Shown: positions 7,239 through 17,808, counted from the stretch's first letter. The stretch: DNA of 64,000 bases from Chryseobacterium sp. Tr-659 (GCF_011752975.1 NZ_VWWP01000002.1:62001-126000); one strand, 5' to 3'. Numbers and translations are program-made. The notes: generated by a model not told the origin, from the sequence alone.

Positions 7239-8777
7239 TTATTGTCCCTTAATTTCTTTTTCCCTTGTGATTTCTTGTTTTATCCAGTCCAGCTGCGGAT
7301 CTTTTTTATTAATAATATCTTGCATACTTTCGTTAATTATAACATCTGGGACAACTCCTTTTTTAGAATCTGAAAAATTAATATTGGGCTGTACCAGCAA
7401 TAATCCGATAGGAAATCTGATCTCGGAATTAGGCAGTTTTTGGTATGAATAAAATCCGGCTACGGTTCCGTCATTCGCACCACCGGTTTCTTCCCCTACA
7501 AGAGTTGCTCTTTTGTCGTTTTTAAGCTTTGCCGTAATGATGGAAGAAGCAGAGAAGCTTCCGCCGTTAATCAGGACGAAAACCTTTCCAAGAAATGCCT
7601 CTTTGTTTGGCTTTGTAGGTTTATCTGCCTTCATTTTATAAAAAACTTTTCCATCCTTTCTATACGTACTGAAAGCTTGCGCAAAAAAGTAACTAGGATA
7701 AGCTATACTTTTAAAAGCATATTCCAGTGGTGAGCTTTTTCTGAAATAATTAGTTCTCAGAGGAATGGCTCTTGATGTTATCTGGGATGGTTTTATCAAG
7801 GTAAAAGGCTGATCTGTTAAATAAGAATACAGATTGTTGATTTCCTGAAGAGAGCCGCCATAATTATTACGTACATCTATGATGAGGTATGGTGCTTTCG
7901 CTTCTTTAATTTTGGCAAAAGTCTTTTTATAAAACTCATCCGAATAGTCTCTTGAGAAACTTTTCACTTTTATATAGGCAATGGTACTGTCTTTGTCAAG
8001 GAACTTAAAGCTTCGGTTATAAGAATTGCTGGCAGCTACATAATCATTCAATTTCTTTTCCTGAGTTCTTTTCTTCATTTCCTTATCTTTTTCAAGATCG
8101 GAATCTGATTTTGTTTCCCGGGTTAAAGTATAGGTGTGTTTCTCGCCCTCATAAAGGGTTTCTATGGTGGCCTTACTTGCAAGTCCGTTTTCTGCCGTAT
8201 AAAAATTAAAAAACAGATCCTTTAAAAAATAAGGATGGAATGTTGTATTATAACCGTCACTGCTGATTAGTCCTCTGTATTTTTTGATATAATCTGAAAC
8301 CGGAACGTTATTAATAGATAAGATTTCGGTTCCGGGTTTTATATGTTCAATAGAATCATTATTTTGAGTAACGTACATCTGGTCTCCCTTAATATAATAT
8401 TCAAAACGGCTGAACAGACCTTTTTGGTGTTCTAATTTCTTAATTTCCTTTTTAGTAAATTTCTTTCTGGGAATTCTTAACGAAAGATGTCCCTCACGAA
8501 TTCCGGCAATGACAGGCTGAAGTTTAAAATAAAACTGGAGAGGAGTCAGAGGTTCGTTGAGGGTCTGCTTAAGACTGTCAAACTTGTGGTCTAATTCCTG
8601 TTTGGGAATATACCAATACAGTTGAGGGTGCATTTGCTGAAGTTTTGAATAAGCATAGTCCACATCCTCTTTAAGTTGTTCCGGTGGAATACATGAAGCC
8701 CGCTGTTCGTTGTGTTTTTTTATCGATGCACAGGACGAAAGTACAGTGAGAATGAATATTACCGAATATTTTTTCAA
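7239..8777 (-). CDS. S41 family peptidase, lipoprotein
   Basis: A 512-residue peptidase of the S41 (C-terminal processing/tricorn-core) family. The N-terminus, MKKYSVIFILTVLSSCASIKK, is a lipoprotein signal with the lipobox cysteine at position 16, so the enzyme should be anchored in the cell envelope. The nucleophile is probably Ser409 in NGGSFSASS. The CtpA-type lysine motif (FGKG) is absent; the equivalent region reads GEETGGANDG, as in the IRBP/tricorn-like branch. The start codon is TTG: an in-frame TAA lies a few codons upstream and no ATG precedes the signal peptide. The substrate is unknown. Confidence 0.85.
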   Translation of the reverse strand: MKKYSVIFILTVLSSCASIKKHNEQRASCIPPEQLKEDVDYAYSKLQQMHPQLYWYIPKQELDHKFDSLKQTLNEPLTPLQFYFKLQPVIAGIREGHLSLRIPRKKFTKKEIKKLEHQKGLFSRFEYYIKGDQMYVTQNNDSIEHIKPGTEILSINNVPVSDYIKKYRGLISSDGYNTTFHPYFLKDLFFNFYTAENGLASKATIETLYEGEKHTYTLTRETKSDSDLEKDKEMKKRTQEKKLNDYVAASNSYNRSFKFLDKDSTIAYIKVKSFSRDYSDEFYKKTFAKIKEAKAPYLIIDVRNNYGGSLQEINNLYSYLTDQPFTLIKPSQITSRAIPLRTNYFRKSSPLEYAFKSIAYPSYFFAQAFSTYRKDGKVFYKMKADKPTKPNKEAFLGKVFVLINGGSFSASSIITAKLKNDKRATLVGEETGGANDGTVAGFYSYQKLPNSEIRFPIGLLLVQPNINFSDSKKGVVPDVIINESMQDIINKKDPQLDWIKQEITREKEIKGQ

Positions 8778-8925
8778 TTTCTTTGAGTTTTTTTAAGCCG
8801 CTAAAATAAAAAGTTTAAAATTAACCATCACTTAAATGAATAATAAATTTTACAAAATACATGATAAAATTAGTTAAAAAAATGCATTAAAATAGCCGTT
8901 GTTTTTATTTAAAATCAAAAGTTAA

Positions 8926-8933
8926 TACATTTG
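8926..8933 (+). promoter_or_regulatory. -7 promoter element TACATTTG
   Basis: A perfect match to TAnnTTTG 16 bp before the ATG at 8950. A TTG lies 24 bp further upstream, slightly beyond the usual -33 spacing. Confidence 0.6.
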
Positions 8934-8949
8934 ATGTTTATTTTTACAG

Positions 8950-10047
8950 ATGATTTACTGGATTATTACGTGCGTAGTGATATTAACTGCTACTTTTTTT
9001 ATAATAGTTAATATGAAGGCATTTGGTGCTGCTCCGAAAGGGGAGCGTTTGAAACGTATCAGAAAATCAAAACTTTACAAGGGAAAACAGTTTCAGAATA
9101 TCAGTCATACACCCTCTATTGCAGAAGGATATAAAATGTCTAAGGTTACCTATGATTTCTTTTTAGGTAAGAAGCATCCGTTATTGAAGCCTCAGAAAAC
9201 AATTCCTTCAATTCATACAGATTTGAAGCATATTGATAAAAAAACAGATGTATTTATCTGGCTGGGACATTCTTCTTATTACCTGCAAACGGATGGAGTT
9301 TCATTTTTGATTGATCCCGTATTAAGTCTATATGGTTCTCCATTTAAATATTTTAATAAAGCCTTCAAAGGTTCTGATATTTTTAGGCCTGAAGATATTC
9401 CTGATATTGATTATCTGGTTATTACTCATGATCATTTTGATCATTTGGACTACCCAACAGTGCAATCTATCAAAGACCGGACAAGTATGGCTATTATACC
9501 TTTAGGGGTTGGAGCCCATCTGGAAAGATGGGGATATTCCGAAAGTCAACTTATTGAAGAAGAATGGGGAGCAGAAATAAAGCTGAAAAATAGCCTAAAG
9601 ATTATTTTCACTCCCGCCAGACACTTTTCAGGCAGACGTATCCGACAAAATGATACACTCTGGAGTTCTTACGTATTGATAACCCCAACAAAAAAGATTT
9701 TCCTGGGTGGAGACAGCGGCTATGATTCCCATTTTAAAATGATAGGAGAGAAATATGGTCCTTTTGATTATGCAATTCTTGAGAATGGACAGTATGGAGA
9801 GGCATGGAGGTATATTCATACACTTCCGGAAGATGTGATCCGGGCAGCTATTGATCTTAAAGGGAAAAAAATAATTCCGGTTCATGCTGCAAAATTTGCA
9901 TTGGCTTTACATCCATGGAACGAGCCTTTACAAAAGATTACAGCATTCGGAAAAGCCCAAAACTTAGATATCCTTACTCCAATGATTGGAGAGGTTGTAG
10001 ATCTGAATGAATCAGATCAGCCGTTTACAGCCTGGTGGGAAGACTGA
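8950..10047 (+). CDS. Metallo-beta-lactamase-fold hydrolase (NAPE-PLD/UlaG-like)
   Basis: A 365-residue MBL-fold protein with an N-terminal membrane helix (about residues 2-22). The metal-binding motif THDHFDH places His160, His162, Asp164 and His165. Further metal ligands are expected at PARHFSGR (about 218-225), LGGDSGYD (about 254-261) and PVHAAKFAL (about 314-322). The order WLGHSSYYL, DPVL, HxHxDH matches the NAPE-PLD/UlaG-like branch, whose members cleave phosphodiester or lactone bonds. The actual substrate is unknown. Its stop codon directly abuts the stop of the convergent acetyltransferase gene. Confidence 0.85.
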   Translation: MIYWIITCVVILTATFFIIVNMKAFGAAPKGERLKRIRKSKLYKGKQFQNISHTPSIAEGYKMSKVTYDFFLGKKHPLLKPQKTIPSIHTDLKHIDKKTDVFIWLGHSSYYLQTDGVSFLIDPVLSLYGSPFKYFNKAFKGSDIFRPEDIPDIDYLVITHDHFDHLDYPTVQSIKDRTSMAIIPLGVGAHLERWGYSESQLIEEEWGAEIKLKNSLKIIFTPARHFSGRRIRQNDTLWSSYVLITPTKKIFLGGDSGYDSHFKMIGEKYGPFDYAILENGQYGEAWRYIHTLPEDVIRAAIDLKGKKIIPVHAAKFALALHPWNEPLQKITAFGKAQNLDILTPMIGEVVDLNESDQPFTAWWED

Positions 10048-10335
10048 TCAGGCATGCCAGATATCTTTATATCTTCTTGGATGATTTTCAAACTGCTGGC
10101 GAACAAAATCACATTCCGGGTCTACAAGCAAATCTTTTTCTTCTGCATAGCGTACCAGCTCATCCAATAGCAATTTGGCGTATCCTTTCCCTTCACGCTC
10201 TTCGTCAAGTTTCGTATAATAAACAATCAGCAGTCTTCCGTCAACCTCTATGGACATATAACCTACTTTTTTCCCGTCAATGAGTAGCTGCAATTCATCC
10301 TGATATGGAGATACTTCAAACTTTATATTTTCCAT
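10048..10335 (-). CDS. GNAT-like N-acetyltransferase, short
   Basis: A 95-residue protein of the short YjdJ-like GNAT group. It shows a beta strand LQLLIDGKKVGYMSIEV, then RLLIVYYTKLDEEREGKGYA, where E-REGKGYA-LL is the acetyl-CoA pyrophosphate loop (the family pattern is (Q/R)-x-x-G-x-(G/A)). A conserved C-terminal CDFVRQQFENHPRRYKDI follows; similar 'C.FV..Y..HPEY..L' tails mark the family. It would acetylate a small amine or protein N-terminus; the substrate is not known. The gene is convergent with the MBL gene, with zero bases between stop codons. Confidence 0.85.
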   Translation of the reverse strand: MENIKFEVSPYQDELQLLIDGKKVGYMSIEVDGRLLIVYYTKLDEEREGKGYAKLLLDELVRYAEEKDLLVDPECDFVRQQFENHPRRYKDIWHA

Positions 10336-10723
10336 AATTACTAAGATTTGGTTGATTAAAAATGGGGTTTAAAATTTCCCGAATAACATTCTCTCCTTTA
10401 AAATTACAAAATTAAATCATACAAAATAATAGTTTACAGGAATCTTAACGAATTTTATAAGTGAAAGATCAAGACATTGAGAAATTAAGAAATAGCTAAA
10501 GCTTTTCTTAGATTCTGATTTTCATTTTTAAAGAACTTTTGTTTAACAAAATAATTAAACATATGTGATACTGTTTATGTCTTAATAATATTGAAATAAA
10601 TTAGAAAATATACTAAAGATAATCAATGATTTGTAAATTTATTTAACAAATATTAGTATTTATAATCAATTGTTGGCACTTTAATTGACTATGCCAATAT
10701 GTTTAATTTTAAAGTGGAATGAA
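10336..10723. other. Intergenic region, A/T-rich, with a sigma-54-like site
   Basis: The 388-bp gap separates the divergent acetyltransferase and secreted-protein genes. It has no credible ORF. TTGGCAC at 10673-10679 followed by TTGA at 10685 resembles a sigma-54 -24/-12 promoter (GG-N10-GA instead of GG-N10-GC). The same stretch forms an inverted repeat, TTGGCA with TGCCAA at 10692-10697. Confidence 0.4.
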
Positions 10724-11173
10724 ATGAAAAAGTTATTATTAACAGCATTTCTGATTGGAACATTCAGTTTGAGTTACGCCCAGTCAGACTATTATAATGA
10801 TTACAGAAGAAGTATTTCGGATGTGAACTGGCAGAGGGTGGTAGCAGACCTGCTGTTATCTACAACACAAGCCAACCAGATCTATGCACTGAATGACAGA
10901 TATCATGATTATAATTCATGGAGCAGAGTATATGTAGTAGATCCGGGAAGATGGAGAGGAGATCGATATTCAGAACTGGAAAGAATCCTCGGCAGAGAAA
11001 AATATATAGTATTCAAAAAGAAATATTACAGAGGGCAAAACCCTGTAATCGTTTACGGAAGAAACAAAAACGATTATAAGAAATACCGTAAACAGCAGGA
11101 TAAATATTATAAGGAACAGGCTAAATATTACAAAAAACAAAATAAGCATCACGGTCATGATGATTGGGATTAA
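10724..11173 (+). CDS. Secreted Tyr/Lys-rich protein
   Basis: A 149-residue protein with a signal peptide, MKKLLLTAFLIGTFSLSYAQ. The frame is open 13 codons further upstream, but the ATG at 10724 begins the signal sequence exactly and is chosen. The middle contains DLLLSTTQANQIYALNDRYH and WRGDRYSELERILGREKY, a helical pattern of the kind found in periplasmic Spy/CpxP-like proteins ('L.L...Q...I..L...'). The last 45 residues are a basic, Tyr-rich repeat-like tail (YYKEQAKYYKKQNK) ending in HHGHDDWD. The function is unknown; a stress-linked periplasmic role would fit a Spy-like fold, but that is speculative. Confidence 0.75.
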   Translation: MKKLLLTAFLIGTFSLSYAQSDYYNDYRRSISDVNWQRVVADLLLSTTQANQIYALNDRYHDYNSWSRVYVVDPGRWRGDRYSELERILGREKYIVFKKKYYRGQNPVIVYGRNKNDYKKYRKQQDKYYKEQAKYYKKQNKHHGHDDWD

Positions 11174-11200
11174 ACTATAATCAACTATATTTTCACTATT

Positions 11201-11232
11201 AAGCAGCCGGCATTCGTGCAGGCTGCTTTTTT
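11201..11232 (+). terminator. Rho-independent terminator
   Basis: Stem AAGCAGCC (11201-11208) with GGCTGCTT (11221-11228), then T-run. Confidence 0.85.
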
Positions 11233-11280
11233 ATGAATACTCAATGTGAAAAAATAATCTATTTGTTTGTTTGAATTTTA

Positions 11281-11288
11281 TAACTTTG
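11281..11288 (+). promoter_or_regulatory. -7 promoter element TAACTTTG
   Basis: A perfect TAnnTTTG match that ends only four bases before the ATG at 11293. Several TTTG repeats 15 bp upstream could serve as the -33 box. Transcription would start at or next to the start codon, giving a leaderless or near-leaderless mRNA. Confidence 0.6.
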
Positions 11289-11292
11289 ATCT

Positions 11293-12198
11293 ATGGAATC
11301 AAATGAGTCATTAAAAATATTTTATGAACGGAATGCTCCCCATCTGGGACAACATTGCATTGGTGCAGGAGGAATGGGACACTTCAATGTGTTTTCACGA
11401 GATAACTGTTCTTTGATGAGTCCATACAGTAGGAGAGATTATTATAAGATCTCACTGATTATAGGGAAGGGAAAACTTCATTATGCTAATAAATGGATTC
11501 ATGTGGACCGGCCGGCATTGCTTTTTTCCAATCCTATTGTTCCTTATTCCTGGGAAGCAGATGATGAAGACCAGAAAGGCTGGTTTTGTCTTTTTACAGA
11601 TCAGTTTCTGGAAGATGGTACCCGTCTTGGAAATCTTCAGGAATCTCCGCTTTTTAAAATTGGAGGTACTCCGGTTTTCTTTGTGGATGACGAACAACAG
11701 AAGATTCTGTCTGATATTTACACCAAAATGATGACCGAGATTGAATCTGATTATATTCATAAATACGATATGCTCAGGGCGTATCTCTATGTAATGATTC
11801 ATGAAACAATGAAAATGCATCCCGCGGAGAGTTTTGAACCTTACCAGAATGCATCACAAAGAATTGCTTCATTGTTTATGGAACTGCTGGAAAGACAATT
11901 CCCGATTGACAGCCCGAATGCTTTCCTGAAATTAAAAACGCCTAATGATTATGCACAGAGTCTTTCCATTCATGTCAATTCATTAAATCGTTCAGTAAAA
12001 GAAATTACCGGAAAAACTACCAGTCAGCAGATTACCGGAAGAATTATCCGGGAAGCCAATGCCTTATTAAAACATACAGATTGGAATATTGCTGAAATTG
12101 CCTATGGGCTAGGCTTTGAAGAACCGGCTTATTTTACCAATTACTTTAAAAAACAGACAGGAATCACACCCAATGCCTTAAGAACAGATACTGTTTGA
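11293..12198 (+). CDS. AraC family transcriptional regulator
   Basis: A 301-residue regulator. The N-terminal two thirds form a cupin-like sensing domain (GKGKLHYANKWIHVDRPALL). The C-terminal 100 residues hold the AraC double helix-turn-helix, with SLSIHVNSLNRSVKEITGKT as the first HTH and WNIAEIAYGLGFEEPAYFTN plus YFKKQTGITP as the second HTH and family signature. The aldo/keto reductase gene follows 86 bp downstream with its own TAnnTTTG element, which is a common regulator-target arrangement in flavobacteria. The inducer is unknown. The promoter abuts the start codon, suggesting leaderless translation. Confidence 0.92.
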   Translation: MESNESLKIFYERNAPHLGQHCIGAGGMGHFNVFSRDNCSLMSPYSRRDYYKISLIIGKGKLHYANKWIHVDRPALLFSNPIVPYSWEADDEDQKGWFCLFTDQFLEDGTRLGNLQESPLFKIGGTPVFFVDDEQQKILSDIYTKMMTEIESDYIHKYDMLRAYLYVMIHETMKMHPAESFEPYQNASQRIASLFMELLERQFPIDSPNAFLKLKTPNDYAQSLSIHVNSLNRSVKEITGKTTSQQITGRIIREANALLKHTDWNIAEIAYGLGFEEPAYFTNYFKKQTGITPNALRTDTV

Positions 12199-12250
12199 AT
12201 TTTATAATTCTTAGTTTGAATTCTATATCGTAGATAACTCTGCCATTTTC

Positions 12251-12258
12251 TAATTTTG
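12251..12258 (+). promoter_or_regulatory. -7 promoter element TAATTTTG
   Basis: A perfect TAnnTTTG match 26 bp before the aldo/keto reductase ATG. Confidence 0.6.
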
Positions 12259-12284
12259 TCCTGTAAAATTAAATCAAACCTATC

Positions 12285-13286
12285 ATGAAATTTAAAAAAT
12301 TAGGAAACACAGGAGAGCAATTATCAGCCATAGGATTAGGTTGTATGGGAATGAGCTTTGCTTATGGTCCCACAGATGAACAGGAAAGTATCAATACTTT
12401 ACATAGAGCATTAGATTTGGGAGTTAATTTTTGGGATACGGCAGATATGTATGCCAACGGGGAAAACGAAAAACTAATCTCCAAAGTTTTGGTTCCGAAC
12501 AGAGATAAAATCTTTATTGCAACCAAATTCGGATTCAGATTTAAAGATGGTAAAGCCAGTCACAGCGGTGCGCCGGGAACTTACTTTGATGGTTCACCCG
12601 AATGGATCAGACAAGCGGTAGATCTGAGTCTTCAAAGGCTGAAAATAGATACCATTGATCTGTACTATGCTCACAGAGTAGATCCCAATATTCCTGTAGA
12701 GGAAACGGTGGGAGCTATGGCAGAATTGGTAAAAGCCGGAAAAGTAAAATATATCGGATTATCTGAAGCTTCTGCAGAATCCATCAGAAAAGCCCATAAA
12801 ATACACCCGGTTACAGCTTTACAGTCAGAATATTCTATCCTTACCAAAGATGTAGAAAAAGAAATTTTACCAACGATCAGAGAACTGGGGATTTCATTAG
12901 TGCCATATTCACCGCTTGCGAGAGGTCTTTTTGCCAATATCAATGAGGTACAGAATCTTGGTGATGATGATTTCAGAAAATCGTTACCACGTTATCAGCA
13001 GGAATATCTTGAGAATAATACAAAACTGGCTAGCGAAATCAATGAATTTGCGGCTTCCAAAGGGATAAAAGGAACCCAGCTTGCTTTGGCCTGGGTGTTG
13101 AACCAGGGTGATGATATCATTCCGATTCCCGGAACCAAAAGAATTAAATATCTGGAAGAGAATATTGCTGCTACTGATGTAGAGCTTTCTCAGTCGGATC
13201 TTGATACCATTGATGCCATTCTGAAAAAATACCCGAATGTAGGTGAAAGATACAGCGAAGGTTCAATGAAGCTGGTAAACAATTAA
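12285..13286 (+). CDS. Aldo/keto reductase
   Basis: A 333-residue NADPH-dependent aldo/keto reductase of the AKR13-like bacterial group. The catalytic tetrad is visible: Asp in FWDTADMYANGENE, Tyr five residues later in the same motif, Lys in FIATKFGF and His in DLYYAHRVDP. The start MKFKKLGNTGEQLSAIGLGC and the C-terminal cofactor segment IPIPGTKRIKYLEENI are typical. These enzymes reduce aldehydes and quinones; the particular substrate is unknown. It lies downstream of an AraC gene that is likely its regulator. Two hairpins follow before the convergent isocitrate dehydrogenase. Confidence 0.93.
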   Translation: MKFKKLGNTGEQLSAIGLGCMGMSFAYGPTDEQESINTLHRALDLGVNFWDTADMYANGENEKLISKVLVPNRDKIFIATKFGFRFKDGKASHSGAPGTYFDGSPEWIRQAVDLSLQRLKIDTIDLYYAHRVDPNIPVEETVGAMAELVKAGKVKYIGLSEASAESIRKAHKIHPVTALQSEYSILTKDVEKEILPTIRELGISLVPYSPLARGLFANINEVQNLGDDDFRKSLPRYQQEYLENNTKLASEINEFAASKGIKGTQLALAWVLNQGDDIIPIPGTKRIKYLEENIAATDVELSQSDLDTIDAILKKYPNVGERYSEGSMKLVNN

Positions 13287-13403
13287 AACATGTTACAGGG
13301 TAGAAAAGAATTTTAAAATAAGGACCTGACAGTAAGAAATATCAGTCCTGAATTTTAAAGATGCACTCAGCTCCTCTCCTCTGGCGGGGTGTTTTAAACA
13401 TAG

Positions 13404-13429
13404 TAAAAGCGGACTTTAGTCCGCTTTTA
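13404..13429. terminator. Bidirectional hairpin terminator
   Basis: TAAAAGCGGAC (13404-13414) and GTCCGCTTTTA (13419-13429) pair perfectly around a TTTA loop. The A and T runs on both sides fit a terminator usable from either strand. Confidence 0.8.
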
Positions 13430-13440
13430 TCATACAAAAC

Positions 13441-13473
13441 AGAAAAAGCCCCTTAAAATAAGGAGCTTTTTCT
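13441..13473 (-). terminator. Terminator of isocitrate dehydrogenase gene
   Basis: AGAAAAAGCCCCTTA (13441-13455) pairs with TAAGGAGCTTTTTCT (13459-13473) with one mismatch. It lies 22 bp beyond the icd stop on the minus strand. Confidence 0.8.
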
Positions 13474-13494
13474 AATTTATATCAGAACGGAAGA

Positions 13495-15738
<2,244 letters not shown>

Positions 15739-15749
15739 TTAAAGTCCCA

Positions 15750-15757
15750 CAAATTTA
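15750..15757 (-). promoter_or_regulatory. -7 promoter element of icd (TAAATTTG, minus strand)
   Basis: CAAATTTA on the plus strand reads TAAATTTG on the minus strand, 35 bp before the icd start codon. Confidence 0.55.
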
Positions 15758-15852
15758 GTTAAAATTTAAATTTTGGGGTTCATAGAATCCGAGATTTTTC
15801 ACTTTAAGAATTATTTAACCTTTATTTGAGATAAAAAGCTTTTCGTTTTGAT

Positions 15853-15860
15853 TAAATTTG
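15853..15860 (+). promoter_or_regulatory. -7 promoter element of tpx (TAAATTTG)
   Basis: A perfect TAnnTTTG 21 bp before the ATG at 15882. A TTTG at 15825-15828 lies 24 bp upstream as a possible -33 box. Confidence 0.6.
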
Positions 15861-15881
15861 AAAAACTAAAAAAATAAAATT

Positions 15882-16385
15882 ATGTCAACGACAATCACTT
15901 TAAAAGGAAACGAAGTACACACAATAGGAACATTACCATCAGTAGGAACTACCGTTAAGGATTTTGCTTTGGTGGATTCAGGCTTAAATGTAAAGACTCT
16001 TGAAACTTTTGAAGGAAAAAAGAAAGTATTCAATATTTTCCCAAGTATTGATACACCAACCTGTGCCGCTTCATCCAGAAAATTCAATGAAGAAGCTTCA
16101 AAGCTTAACGATACAGTTGTAATCAATGTATCTAAAGACCTTCCTTTCGCTTTAGGAAGATTCTGTGCAGCAGAAGGATTAAACAATGTAGAAACCCTTT
16201 CAGATTTCAGAAGCAGCTTCGGAGATGATTATGAAGTGACTATCACAGATTCACCGTTGAAAGGTTTATTAAGCCGTGCTGTAATCGTTACAGACGAAAA
16301 CAATAAAGTGCTTTATACTGAGCAGGTTTCAGAAATTGCCAACGAACCTAATTACGATGCCGCTCTTGCAGCATTAAATCAATAA
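15882..16385 (+). CDS. tpx: Thiol peroxidase (Tpx), cytoplasmic
   Basis: A 167-residue atypical 2-Cys peroxiredoxin. Peroxidatic Cys61 lies in NIFPSIDTPTCAAS and resolving Cys95 in RFCAAEG, the same numbering as in E. coli Tpx. There is no signal peptide, so it acts in the cytoplasm, unlike the exported copy at 1883-2452. The strand after Cys95 (LSDFRSSFGDDYEV) and GLLSRAVIVTDENNKVLYTE are typical. A strong terminator follows at 16403-16444. It probably removes alkyl hydroperoxides with thioredoxin as donor. Confidence 0.96.
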   Translation: MSTTITLKGNEVHTIGTLPSVGTTVKDFALVDSGLNVKTLETFEGKKKVFNIFPSIDTPTCAASSRKFNEEASKLNDTVVINVSKDLPFALGRFCAAEGLNNVETLSDFRSSFGDDYEVTITDSPLKGLLSRAVIVTDENNKVLYTEQVSEIANEPNYDAALAALNQ

Positions 16386-16402
16386 TAAAAATAATTTTTG
16401 TG

Positions 16403-16444
16403 AAAAAAAGCCTTGTGAAATTCATTTTTACAAGGCTTTTTTTT
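16403..16444 (+). terminator. Rho-independent terminator after tpx
   Basis: AAAAAAAGCCTTGT (16403-16416) pairs with ACAAGGCTTTTTTT (16430-16443), followed by T. Confidence 0.9.
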
Positions 16445-16471
16445 AACTTGAGAAGTAATAAACAATCACGA

Positions 16472-17047
16472 ATGATTTTCGATAATTATAAAAAATACGG
16501 TGAACTTTTTCAAGTAGACGTAGAACATTTTGATGAGTTTTATAGCCTGCTCAAAGATACACCGCTTTTAAAGTCCGATTTTTTTCTGAAACAGGGCGAA
16601 AAATGTAAATATCTGGGTTTTATTAAAAAAGGAACCGTCAGATGCTTTTATATTAATGACCAGGGACGTGAGATTAACTTCGCATTCTATTTTGAGAATG
16701 ATTTTTTCACAGACTATGAAAGCATATTGTGCGATACTGTATCCAATATGAATATCCAGGCTCTGGAAAATTGTGAGATCTTGCTGTTGAGTAAAGATCA
16801 TCTTCAGGGATTATATAAAAAAGAAGCCTACTGGCAGCAATTCGGGCGCATGATGAGTGAAAAAATTTATCTGGATGCCAAAAAAAGGATTGATGATCTG
16901 TTGTGCTTCTCACCCGAAAACCGATATTTAAATCTTTTAAAAAAAGAACCATTACTTTTTCAGAAAATAGCCCAGAAACACATTGCCAGCTATCTGGGAG
17001 TAACAGAACAGTCTCTCAGCCGTATAAGGGGCCGTATCATTAATTAA
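16472..17047 (+). CDS. Crp/Fnr family transcriptional regulator (1)
   Basis: A 191-residue regulator with an N-terminal cyclic-nucleotide-binding-like domain (FLKQGEKCKYLGFIKKGTVR) and a C-terminal helix-turn-helix (KHIASYLGVTEQSLSRIRGR) that stops soon after the recognition helix. The open frame reaches back to 16400, but that part lies in the tpx terminator, so the ATG at 16472 is chosen. The canonical cAMP-binding RxS loop is not evident, so the ligand is unknown. Directly at its stop codon lies a perfect 14-bp palindrome, 29.5 bp (centre) upstream of the -7 element of the next gene, a hydrolase, which is its likely target. Confidence 0.88.
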   Translation: MIFDNYKKYGELFQVDVEHFDEFYSLLKDTPLLKSDFFLKQGEKCKYLGFIKKGTVRCFYINDQGREINFAFYFENDFFTDYESILCDTVSNMNIQALENCEILLLSKDHLQGLYKKEAYWQQFGRMMSEKIYLDAKKRIDDLLCFSPENRYLNLLKKEPLLFQKIAQKHIASYLGVTEQSLSRIRGRIIN

Positions 17048-17057
17048 CTTAAGTTAA
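17044..17057. promoter_or_regulatory. Predicted operator TTAACTTAAGTTAA for Crp/Fnr (1)
   Basis: A perfect 14-bp palindrome overlapping the stop codon of the regulator gene. Its centre (17050.5) lies 29.5 bp upstream of the TAGCTTTA element, i.e. near -42 of the hydrolase promoter, the position of class II Crp/Fnr activators. Confidence 0.55.
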
Positions 17058-17079
17058 CGCCCGCAGAAATTTTAGAACG

Positions 17080-17087
17080 TAGCTTTA
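17080..17087 (+). promoter_or_regulatory. -7 promoter element TAGCTTTA
   Basis: One base off TAnnTTTG, 31 bp before the hydrolase ATG at 17119. An activator-dependent promoter would tolerate a weak -7 match. Confidence 0.45.
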
Positions 17088-17118
17088 CCATCATCAAATT
17101 TTAATATTATTAATCATT

Positions 17119-17808
17119 ATGGAAAAAAAAGACCTTACCATTATTTTGGTACACGGAGCCTGGGGAGATGGCTCACACTGGCAGTATGTTATTCCTTCGC
17201 TTGTAAAAGCCGGATATAAAGTAAGAAGCGTTCAGAATCCTTTGACCTCTTTGCAAGATGATATCAATAAGACTAAAGATCTCATTGATGCGCAGGAAGG
17301 AAATGTTCTTCTGGTAGGACATTCCTACGGAGGTGCCGTTATTTCCGGAGCAGGAAATCATGACAAAGTAGCCGGGCTGGTATACATTGCGGCTTTTGCA
17401 CCGGATGCAGGAGATAGTCTTGGATCTCTGTTAGGAAGAAGAGAATCTCCGGGAGGAGCCAGTATTTATCCTGACGATAAAGGATTTCTATGGATCAAAT
17501 ATGATGAATTCCATTCTGCTTTTTGTCAGGATCTCGACAGCGAAAAGGCTTTGGTAATGTCTTTGTCACAAAAACCTATTCACGGTCAATGTTTCGGAGA
17601 TATTGCAGGAGAACCGGCATGGAAAAAAAGACCAAGTTGGTATCAGATTTCAGAAAAAGACCGCATGATTCCTGCAGAAACAGAAAAAGAGATGGCAGAA
17701 CGTCTTGAACCCAAAAAGATAATTTCTTTAGATGCCGGACACGCTTCACTAGCTTCACATCCTGAAGAAGTTACTCAATTGATTTTAGAAGCTGCTGCTG
17801 CAGTTTAA
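17119..17808 (+). CDS. Alpha/beta-fold hydrolase
   Basis: A 229-residue alpha/beta hydrolase of the salicylate-esterase/EstC-like group. The oxyanion segment is ILVHGAWGDGSHW (about 10-22). The nucleophile is Ser69 in GHSYGG, the acid is probably Asp in SEKDRMIP, and the His lies in DAGHASLASHPEEV. There is no signal peptide, so it is cytoplasmic. It is likely controlled by the Crp/Fnr regulator just upstream through the palindrome at 17044-17057. Such regulator-hydrolase pairs occur in detoxification settings; the ester or lactone substrate is unknown. Confidence 0.9.
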   Translation: MEKKDLTIILVHGAWGDGSHWQYVIPSLVKAGYKVRSVQNPLTSLQDDINKTKDLIDAQEGNVLLVGHSYGGAVISGAGNHDKVAGLVYIAAFAPDAGDSLGSLLGRRESPGGASIYPDDKGFLWIKYDEFHSAFCQDLDSEKALVMSLSQKPIHGQCFGDIAGEPAWKKRPSWYQISEKDRMIPAETEKEMAERLEPKKIISLDAGHASLASHPEEVTQLILEAAAAV

